A stretch of DNA of 12,870 nucleotides. Origin: Spirochaetaceae bacterium (GTDB taxonomy: Bacteria; Spirochaetota; Spirochaetia; Treponematales; Rectinemataceae). The notes under the pieces are model-generated. The model was not told the DNA's origin, ran no database searches, and saw only the letters and a program-made list of their open reading frames with translations. The stretch's first letter is position 1. Each line of letters opens with the position of its first letter. This document shows positions 7,665 through 12,870 of the stretch, in pieces. The stretch covers positions 1 through 12,870 of the forward strand of contig DMNL01000173.1 of NCBI GenBank assembly GCA_003452735.1. Reading direction: 5' to 3'. A program made the translations under genes and the position numbers.

Positions 7665-8513
7665 CTATCCCTTAATACCCGTTGTAGCAATTCCCTGCAC
7701 AAAGTACTTCTGGAGCGAGAAAAAGAGAATAAAGCAGGGAAGGAGAGAAAGAACCGACATGGCGAACATAGGCCCCCAAGATGAGATACCAGAGGAATCA
7801 AGGAAGAGCCTGAGCCCCATGGGAACTGTGTATTTAGAAGGGGAATTAAGGTAAAGGAGCTGATTGAAGAAGTCATCCCAAGTCCACAAGAAAGTGAAGA
7901 TAACAGTTGTTATCAAGGCTGGTTTGGTGAGTGGCATGACAATCTGTGTGTAGATGCCGAATTTGCCGCAACCATCTATGAGAGCAGACTCATCGAGCTC
8001 TTTGGGAAGACTTCGAATAAATTGCACTAGCAGAAAGATGAAAAATGCATCTGTAGCAAAGAATTTGGGAATAACGAGTGGCAGGAAAGTATCTATCCAT
8101 CCAAATTTTCGAAACATGATATATCGTGGGATTGTAGTCACATGCGTTGGCAACATCATGGTAACCATCATCACGGCAAACCAAAAATTTCTTCCTGCAA
8201 ATTTCAGCCGCGCAAAGGCATAGGCAGTGAGGGAACAGAATATGACATTTGCAATTACGCATAACCCGGATATGATGAATGAATTCTTGAAGAAAGTGCC
8301 AAATCCCACGATGCCAATTCCTTGCCAGCCCTTGACATAATTCTGCAGAGTGAAGGCCTTTGGCCATAATCCAGGATCGCTGAAGATTGTATTGCTCTCT
8401 TTGAATGATGCGGCGATTAACCAGACAACAGGATATAGCATGCATACACCGAGCAAGATAATGAAGGCATTTGTGATGATAGAGTTTATCAAGTTCCTAG
8501 TGTGCTTTTTCAT
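7665..8513 (-). CDS. CUT1 sugar ABC transporter permease, MalG type
   Basis: Inner-membrane permease of the second importer, 282 residues. Hydrophobic segments lie near residues 12-36, 78-100, 110-125, 142-163, 199-220 and 247-267. The EAA-type loop is LDESALIDGCG (173-183) followed by VMPLTKP, so the usual EAA reads ESA. The tail QKYFVQGIATTGIKG is typical of the family. The start MKKHTRN at 8513 is chosen because its ATG overlaps the TGA stop of the upstream permease gene (ATGA), a standard coupling arrangement. A longer reading from 8597 would add 28 residues (MGVAHHHCSS...) that are only the other permease gene in a different frame. A partner ATPase is not encoded in the window. Confidence 0.94.
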   Translation of the reverse strand: MKKHTRNLINSIITNAFIILLGVCMLYPVVWLIAASFKESNTIFSDPGLWPKAFTLQNYVKGWQGIGIVGFGTFFKNSFIISGLCVIANVIFCSLTAYAFARLKFAGRNFWFAVMMVTMMLPTHVTTIPRYIMFRKFGWIDTFLPLVIPKFFATDAFFIFLLVQFIRSLPKELDESALIDGCGKFGIYTQIVMPLTKPALITTVIFTFLWTWDDFFNQLLYLNSPSKYTVPMGLRLFLDSSGISSWGPMFAMSVLSLLPCFILFFSLQKYFVQGIATTGIKG

Positions 8514-9436
8514 TCTCCGCTCCCATAGCTGACAAGTGAACCTGATAATTTGAAGGCAAGGGCTGTAAGAACTGCAATGATGATGAGCAACACCCACGCC
8601 ATGGCGGATGCATAGCCCATCTCGGAGAATGCAAAACCCTTTATGTAAAGATAGAGACTATAGAACATCGTCGAATCCAGCGGCCCGCCTTGTCCGCCTG
8701 AGACAATATAGGCTTGTGTAAAGGACTGAAAAGCATTGATCATTTGCATAACAAGGTTGAAAAAAATGATTGGCGATAGGCAGGGCAGGGTAATAGAGAA
8801 GAATTGTCGCATTTTGCCAGCTCCATCTACCGCCGAAGCCTCATAGTATTCTCTTGGTATCTGCTTAAGACCTGCGAGGAAAATAATCATAGGAGAGCCG
8901 AATTGCCATACCGATAGCAGAATCAGGGTATATAGAGCATATTTAGGATTCGATATCCAAGCCGGTGGATTGAGGCCGAAAGCGCTGCGCAAGATTGTAT
9001 TCAATACTCCATCTCCAGCAAAGAGCCTTCTCCATAGAGCAGCAATGGCGACGGAGCCTCCTAGTAGTGTAGGAATATAGTAGAGAGTTCGATAGAAGGG
9101 GATGAGTTTGAGGTCTCGGTTCATCAGCATAGCTACGCCCAACGCAAATATCAATTTGAGAGGGACAGAAATGAACACATATTTGAACGTAACTAGAAGA
9201 GAATTGAGAAATCGCTCATCCCTCGGAAACTGCTCGTTTCCTATAAACATTACAAAGTAATTGCGTAGGCCAATCCATTTAGGAGGCTGAAGGATATTGA
9301 ATTCGGTGAAAGACAGAAAAAACGAATATATCATTGGGTAGAGAGTGAGAACGAAAAAGCCGAGCAGCCATGGAATGAGGAAGGCATACGATGTCAGGTT
9401 TTCGCGGATAGCCTTCTTCCTAGCTCTCTTGTTCAT
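8510..9436 (-). CDS. CUT1 sugar ABC transporter permease, MalF type
   Basis: First gene of the second importer, 308 residues, full length for UgpA/LplB/MalF-type permeases. It has a basic N-terminus (MNKRARKKAIREN), a first membrane helix near 17-40, further segments near 78-105, 117-135, 166-189, 221-240 and 276-296, and the EAA loop YYEASAVDGAG (197-207) followed by ITLPCLSP. The QGGP motif between the last helices matches the corresponding GGPG of the left importer's permease. The start at 9436 has a moderate AGGGAA site (minus strand, 9449-9444). It overlaps the next permease by 4 bases. It is divergent from the GH43-type gene, so the AT-rich region 9437-9684 must hold its promoter. This and the left permease are paralogues of the same subfamily, but differ enough to be separate systems rather than a recent duplication. 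Confidence 0.95.
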   Translation of the reverse strand: MNKRARKKAIRENLTSYAFLIPWLLGFFVLTLYPMIYSFFLSFTEFNILQPPKWIGLRNYFVMFIGNEQFPRDERFLNSLLVTFKYVFISVPLKLIFALGVAMLMNRDLKLIPFYRTLYYIPTLLGGSVAIAALWRRLFAGDGVLNTILRSAFGLNPPAWISNPKYALYTLILLSVWQFGSPMIIFLAGLKQIPREYYEASAVDGAGKMRQFFSITLPCLSPIIFFNLVMQMINAFQSFTQAYIVSGGQGGPLDSTMFYSLYLYIKGFAFSEMGYASAMAWVLLIIIAVLTALAFKLSGSLVSYGSGE

Positions 9437-9480
9437 TTTTTTCTTCCCTGGTTTCCAACTCCAACTCTACAAACCCTACA

Positions 9481-9495
9481 TACCTATACTAGGTA
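9481..9495 (-). promoter_or_regulatory. Inverted repeat TACCTA-N3-TAGGTA, candidate operator for the importer unit
   Basis: Perfect 6-base arms around TAC, located 45 bases upstream of the MalF-type start, in what would be the early leader of the minus-strand transcript. A possible -10 (TATAGT on the minus strand, 9511-9506) lies just upstream, so the repeat would cover the start of transcription. An operator role is inferred from position; no regulator is known. Confidence 0.33.
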
Positions 9496-9505
9496 CCCAT
9501 AGATA

Positions 9506-9559
9506 ACTATAAAACTCATCAATAAAAACGCATTTATATTATTAAAACTCTTTCGGCAA
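9506..9559 (-). promoter_or_regulatory. Weak candidate promoter elements for the importer unit
   Basis: On the minus strand TATAGT (9511-9506) is a five-of-six -10 match, but no good -35 lies 16-18 bases upstream. An alternative is TTGCCG (9559-9554) with TATAAA (9538-9533), whose spacing of 15 is short. A promoter must be in this region because the unit starts here, but which elements are used is uncertain. Confidence 0.22.
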
Positions 9560-9575
9560 AATACCATGTAAAATA

Positions 9576-9603
9576 TTGACAATAGATATCTATTATTGAT
9601 ATT
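9576..9603 (+). promoter_or_regulatory. Alternative upstream promoter for the GH43 unit
   Basis: A perfect TTGACA (9576-9581) is followed after 16 bases by GATATT (9598-9603), four of six against the -10 consensus. The spacer holds a perfect 14-base palindrome. Transcription would start near 9610, at the next inverted repeat. It is weaker than the candidate at 9622-9649 at the -10 but perfect at the -35. Confidence 0.3.
9581..9594. promoter_or_regulatory. Perfect 14-base palindrome AATAGATATCTATT
   Basis: The sequence equals its own reverse complement. It lies in the spacer behind TTGACA at 9576 and near the middle of the divergent region, a position from which a bound dimeric regulator could affect both directions. 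AT-rich palindromes arise by chance more often than mixed ones, so binding is only a possibility. Confidence 0.33.
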
Positions 9604-9609
9604 TCAAGG

Positions 9610-9624
9610 CAACATCAAATGTTG
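9610..9624. promoter_or_regulatory. Inverted repeat CAACAT-N3-ATGTTG, candidate operator of the GH43 unit
   Basis: Perfect 6-base arms around CAA. Its right arm overlaps the -35 (TTGAAA, 9622-9627) of the best plus-strand promoter, and its left end falls where a start from the upstream promoter would be. That geometry suits repression. Its arms share CAAC/GTTG with the inverted repeat at 4858-4871, but spacing and inner bases differ, so a shared regulator is not established. Confidence 0.42.
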
Positions 9625-9649
9625 AAAACTAGCGTCTTATATATATAAA
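9622..9649 (+). promoter_or_regulatory. Best candidate sigma-70 promoter for the GH43/six-hairpin unit
   Basis: TTGAAA (9622-9627) and TATAAA (9644-9649) are separated by 16 bases; each matches consensus at five of six positions. Transcription would begin near 9656, about 30 bases before the ATG at 9685 or about 240 bases before the ATG at 9895. The surrounding run 9639-9659 is almost pure A/T. Confidence 0.45.
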
Positions 9650-9684
9650 AATATGTATATTCAGCTTAAGAATCTTTTTGACGA

Positions 9685-9894
9685 ATGCAAAATGAAAAAT
9701 TGTATTTTGAAGCTAACATGATTATTTCTTGTATTGACAAAGAACTCTTCTCTTTAGGCTATTTTGGTTCACTAAAAGAGAAAAAGATGGAAAGATCCGA
9801 ATATCGGATAGAATTGCCGTCCAAAAACATATCTGTTATTATGCTATTATCTAGGGAATTTAGACTTAATGCGCAACATATAAAAGAGAAAGCC
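9685..9894 (+). other. Open 70-codon extension or leader ahead of the GH43 gene
   Basis: The reading frame of the GH43-type gene stays open back to an ATG at 9685, just after an in-frame TGA at 9679. The 70 extra codons (start MQNEKLYFEA, later ERSEYRIELPSKN) are AT- and Lys/Ile-rich and resemble no domain I recognise; they are neither a signal peptide nor a carbohydrate-binding module. None of the in-frame ATGs (9685, 9718, 9787, 9841, 9895) has a strong Shine-Dalgarno site. The stretch may be an unusual N-terminal extension, a remnant of another gene fused in frame, or an untranslated leader of about 240 bases. I see no RNA structure I can name in it. Confidence 0.4.
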
Positions 9895-10788
9895 ATGAAG
9901 AGAAAGGATATCCAAATACGCGATCCATTCGTGCTGCCTTTACAAGATGAGAAGCGATATTGCCTATATGGGACTACCGATACTGACCCCTGGAAGGCGC
10001 CAGGTATCGGCTTCGACGCATACATTAGCGAAAACCTCGAAGAATGGGAGGGGCCATATCCTATTTTTAGACCTTTGTTGGGTTTTTGGGCAAGCCATAA
10101 TTTTTGGGCGCCAGAAGTATACAAGTATAGAGAATCATACTACATGTTTGCCAGTTTCAAGTCGCCTGAACATGAGCGGGCAACGCAAATTTTACGCGCA
10201 ACTGTTCCCTTTGGACCATTTCTAGTGCATTCAAATGAGCCTGTGACTCCATCGGGCTGGGAATGCCTAGATGGAACTTTCTGGGAAGAAGAAGGTCAGC
10301 CTTGGCTGGTTTTTTCTCGAGAGTGGATCGAGGTAAATGATGGCGAAATTTGGGCAGCGCCTCTTTCGATCGATCTCGATAGGCTAGAAGCCGAACCTAT
10401 TTTGCTTTTCCGAGGTTCGGACGCATCTTGGACAAAGAAAATGAAAAGACGCGATGGATCAGGCCTAGAAGATGCCCGAGTCACCGATGGACCTTTCCTC
10501 TATCGTTCAAAGAGTGGAACGCTATTTATGCTCTGGTCTAGTATTGGGGAATCCGGCTATGCAATGGGATATGCTCGATCCCAATCAGGAAAACTCATTG
10601 GCCCATGGCTTCAAGAATCGAAGCCCCTTGTCGAAGGAGGACGTGGCCATGGCATGATTTTTTGCGGTCTCGATGAGAAAACGTACTTGGCTTACCATTT
10701 CCCAAATGAAACTCCTTATGAGCGCTTTCATTATCGAGAAATAGAACTATCGGATTCAAATATTGTGCTTATTGGCGAGGAGTTATAG
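9895..10788 (+). CDS. Glycoside hydrolase family 43-type protein
   Basis: Five-bladed beta-propeller glycosidase related to GH43 (arabinofuranosidases, xylosidases, arabinanases, galactosidases), 297 residues from this start. Propeller landmarks are IRDPFVLP (base candidate Asp10), YCLYGTTD, WAPEVYKYRESYYMF (71-85), LDGTFWEEEGQPWLVF (candidate pKa-setting Asp126) and LFMLWSS. The acid motif, normally EGP, reads VTDGPFLYR with Asp198 in the Glu position. The end of the domain (GGRGHGMIFCGLD, YLAYHFPNE) is well kept, so the protein is complete and not a pseudogene. The start at 9895 is chosen because the catalytic domain begins immediately and about 300 residues is usual for this subgroup; a frame extension to 9685 is described separately. 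No signal peptide is present: cytoplasmic. The six-hairpin gene starts 3 bases after its stop. Substrate unknown; a beta- or alpha-linked pentose or galactose side chain is plausible. Confidence 0.85.
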   Translation: MKRKDIQIRDPFVLPLQDEKRYCLYGTTDTDPWKAPGIGFDAYISENLEEWEGPYPIFRPLLGFWASHNFWAPEVYKYRESYYMFASFKSPEHERATQILRATVPFGPFLVHSNEPVTPSGWECLDGTFWEEEGQPWLVFSREWIEVNDGEIWAAPLSIDLDRLEAEPILLFRGSDASWTKKMKRRDGSGLEDARVTDGPFLYRSKSGTLFMLWSSIGESGYAMGYARSQSGKLIGPWLQESKPLVEGGRGHGMIFCGLDEKTYLAYHFPNETPYERFHYREIELSDSNIVLIGEEL

Positions 10789-10791
10789 TTC

Positions 10792-12840
10792 ATGGCCATA
10801 GACCGACGTTCTCTTGTTCGTAGACATAATCCAGTTCTTCGCAGCTATGATCCATTCTCTCCTCTATCGTTAGGCAATGGCGAATTCGCCTTTACCGTGG
10901 ATATCACCGGCCTACAGAGTCTAGTTTCCAATATACCTGGCATAACGCCCCTTTGCACCATGTCACAATGGGGATTCCATTCTTATCCGGAACGCGAAGA
11001 TTGCTCTCGCGATGAAAAAAGGCTCAGGCTGAGCTACTTCGATCCAATTAGAAAAACTGGCGGCTATATGACCGATCCAACAGGTCAAGAAGAGTTATTC
11101 AATGAGCTTAGAATGAATCCGCACAGGATTAATCTCGCTAGAGTCGGTTTTGTCTTTGAGGGGAAAGAGCTGAAATTTCAATATATATCTGATATCGAAC
11201 AAATTCTCGATCTATGGAAAGGGGAGCTGCATAGCCGATTTTCCTATAAGGATCAGCCTGTCGATGTCTATACTATCTGCGATCCTGAAGTGGATGCATT
11301 GGGTATCCATGTTTTTTCCCCGCTTCTTGACCAGGGTCGTCTTGCTGTGCGCATCGCCTTTCCTTATGGTTCGCACGAAATCGATGCTTCCGATTGGAAT
11401 GCCGAAAAGCGCCATAGTACCATTGTTTTGGAACATGGCAAGAATTCAAGGCAAGAGAACGGCGAATCGCTTTCGCTCGAGAGAATTCTAGATAGCGAAG
11501 GTTATTTTGTTCAAATTCAGGCTGGCGCAACAGGCGATGCATATATCCATCAGGAAAGCAAGCATGAATTTATTATTGCGGGTGTAGGCCCACAGCTCGA
11601 TCTAGTAGCGCAATTCTCTCCACAGAAAATCCTTGAGCCCCCATTGTCATTTCGTTCTATAAGCGACAGGGTTGCTCGACACTGGGAGGAATTCTGGTCG
11701 ACCGGTGGAGCGATAGAGCTCATCGAGAGCCGAGACGAGAGGGCAATGGAGCTCGAGCGGAGGATAATTCTTTCCCGATATCTCACCGCGATCCAGTGCG
11801 ATGGATCATATCCGCCTTCAGAGACGGGGCTTACATGTAATAGCTGGTATGGCAAATTTCATCTGGAGATGCATTACTGGCATGCTGCGCACTTCATCGT
11901 ATGGGGAAAACCCGAGTTATTCGAGCGAAGCTTCGAATGGTATAGATCTATCCTGCCTTCCGCAAAAAAGCGAGCGCAAGAACAAGGGTATATAGGCGCT
12001 CGATGGCCAAAGATGACCGATCCATCGGGAAGAGACAGTCCCTCGCCAATTGGGCCGCTTCTTTGCTGGCAGCAGCCTCATCCACTTATGTATATCGAGC
12101 TCTTAAGAAGGGCTTATCCGAATCGACAGATCCTTTATGAATATAGGGATATCATCGAAGCAACGGCTGACTTCATGGCTAGCTTTGCCCAATGGAACGA
12201 GTCTAAACAGCGCTATGATCTTGGGCCTCCTCTAATCCCTGCGCAGGAAAATCATAGGCCGGAGGATACACTCAATCCGCCCTTCGAGGTGGAATACTGG
12301 CGTTGGAGTTTATTTGCGGCGATTTATTTTTTCGAGATGTTGGATCTGCCTGTAAACTCGAAATGGAGAGAAGTGGCGTCTAGGCTAGCTTTGCTTCCAG
12401 TGGATAAGGAGAAGCATGCATATCTTGCACACGAGAACTGTCCCAAGACCTACGATCAATTTGCATCCGACCACCCGGAGATGCTTTTTGCCCTGGGGAT
12501 GCTGCCAGGCCCTTCGGTAGACAAGACCATAATGTCCAATACTCTGGATATGGTTTTGAAGACCTGGAATTTAGAATCCCTTTGGGGCTGGGATTTTCCC
12601 GCAATGGCCATGACCGCTTTTCGCCTAGGAAGGGAGAAGGACGCAATCGATCTTCTTCTTATGCAAACGCCTAAGAACAGCTATAGAGCGAATGGCCACA
12701 ATCCCCAGCTGCCGCGTACCGACCTACCCGTGTATCTGCCGGGTAACGGTGCGCTTCTATTGGCTATGTCGCTGATGGCCCAGGATTGGGAGGATGAAGA
12801 TTGGGAAATGCAGGCTGAGGGGCTATTGCCGATTCCTTAA
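10792..12840 (+). CDS. Six-hairpin (alpha/alpha)6 glycosidase-like protein, GH95/GH65-like
   Basis: 682-residue protein with an N-terminal beta-rich domain (about 1-280; SPLSLGNGEFAFTVDITGLQ at 23-42 recalls the LGNG segment of GH65 and GH95) and a helical barrel (about 290-665). Barrel landmarks are KFHLEMHYWHAAHF (355-368), GARWPKM (402-408), PLIPAQENH (480-488), FEVEYWRWSL (498-507), WGWDFPAMAMTAFRLG (598-613) and YLPGNGALLLAMSLM (648-662). The blocks HLEMHYW and QEN recall GH95 fucosidase motifs (NLQMNYW, SPENS), with Glu486 a possible general acid, but other GH95 catalytic positions differ. A hydrolase role is inferred from fold and context; the family and substrate are not recognised. 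The start has GAGGAG 9 bases upstream and lies 3 bases after the GH43 stop, so the two are co-translated. No signal peptide. Nothing convincing follows before the window ends. Confidence 0.82.
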   Translation: MAIDRRSLVRRHNPVLRSYDPFSPLSLGNGEFAFTVDITGLQSLVSNIPGITPLCTMSQWGFHSYPEREDCSRDEKRLRLSYFDPIRKTGGYMTDPTGQEELFNELRMNPHRINLARVGFVFEGKELKFQYISDIEQILDLWKGELHSRFSYKDQPVDVYTICDPEVDALGIHVFSPLLDQGRLAVRIAFPYGSHEIDASDWNAEKRHSTIVLEHGKNSRQENGESLSLERILDSEGYFVQIQAGATGDAYIHQESKHEFIIAGVGPQLDLVAQFSPQKILEPPLSFRSISDRVARHWEEFWSTGGAIELIESRDERAMELERRIILSRYLTAIQCDGSYPPSETGLTCNSWYGKFHLEMHYWHAAHFIVWGKPELFERSFEWYRSILPSAKKRAQEQGYIGARWPKMTDPSGRDSPSPIGPLLCWQQPHPLMYIELLRRAYPNRQILYEYRDIIEATADFMASFAQWNESKQRYDLGPPLIPAQENHRPEDTLNPPFEVEYWRWSLFAAIYFFEMLDLPVNSKWREVASRLALLPVDKEKHAYLAHENCPKTYDQFASDHPEMLFALGMLPGPSVDKTIMSNTLDMVLKTWNLESLWGWDFPAMAMTAFRLGREKDAIDLLLMQTPKNSYRANGHNPQLPRTDLPVYLPGNGALLLAMSLMAQDWEDEDWEMQAEGLLPIP

Positions 12841-12870
12841 AGTATTCGTTACTGCTACGAACCTTGTATA

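Noticed and set aside
7990..8445. 151-residue minus-strand open frame overlapping the MalG-type gene
   Set aside because: It lies in a second frame of a well-supported permease gene, has no ribosome-binding site, and its Cys/His-rich composition is typical of a shadow frame.
12845..12861. Possible hairpin TTCGT-N7-ACGAA just after the last gene
   Set aside because: Only a 5-base, partly A/T stem with a 7-base loop and no T-run before the window ends; too weak to call a terminator.
1..12870. CRISPR arrays, tRNA or rRNA genes, insertion sequences, phage genes
   Set aside because: No repeat-spacer pattern, no RNA gene sequence, no transposase motifs and no terminal inverted repeats were seen on either strand.

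Overview
This window looks like a bacterial carbohydrate-utilisation locus of moderate G+C content. It holds nine protein genes (one cut by the left edge) and almost no spare DNA outside one divergent control region. The taxon cannot be fixed from the sequence. The one complete solute-binding protein has a signal peptide without a lipobox cysteine, which fits a diderm with periplasmic binding proteins. The general style (CUT1 importers beside intracellular glycosidases and a LacI regulator) would fit a spirochaete such as a Sphaerochaeta or Treponema relative, but that is a low-confidence impression.

Layout. A left unit on the + strand (1-6363) carries the 3' end of a MalF-type permease, a MalG-type permease overlapping it, a GH31 glycosidase, a LacI-family regulator and a GH4 NAD-dependent glycosidase with a CHEV motif. 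A central unit on the - strand (9436 to 6378) encodes a second, complete CUT1 importer in the order MalF-type permease, MalG-type permease, solute-binding protein; its last gene ends 14 bases from the GH4 gene, tail to tail. A right unit on the + strand (from about 9650) is divergent from the central unit and carries a GH43-type enzyme and a six-hairpin (alpha/alpha)6 glycosidase-like protein. The intergenic DNA at 9437-9684 is AT-rich and holds candidate promoters and three palindromes.

How the genes may work together. Two ABC importers would bring oligosaccharides across the inner membrane. No ATPase gene is present, so both probably use a shared MsmX/UgpC-type ATPase encoded elsewhere. None of the four glycosidases shows a signal peptide, so breakdown is probably cytoplasmic. 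GH31 would release alpha-linked glucose, xylose or similar units. The CHEV-type GH4 enzyme is expected to act on an alpha-linked uronic acid, most likely galacturonate. The GH43-type and six-hairpin enzymes would trim further side chains. This suggests import and intracellular dismantling of a plant-type acidic oligosaccharide (pectin or rhamnogalacturonan fragments, or another uronide). The substrate is an inference that rests mainly on the CHEV motif.

The least understood parts are the six-hairpin protein, which resembles GH95 in outline but differs at positions that matter in GH95; the GH43-type protein, whose usual EGP acid motif reads TDGP; a 70-codon open extension ahead of that gene; and the palindromes at the two internal control regions.
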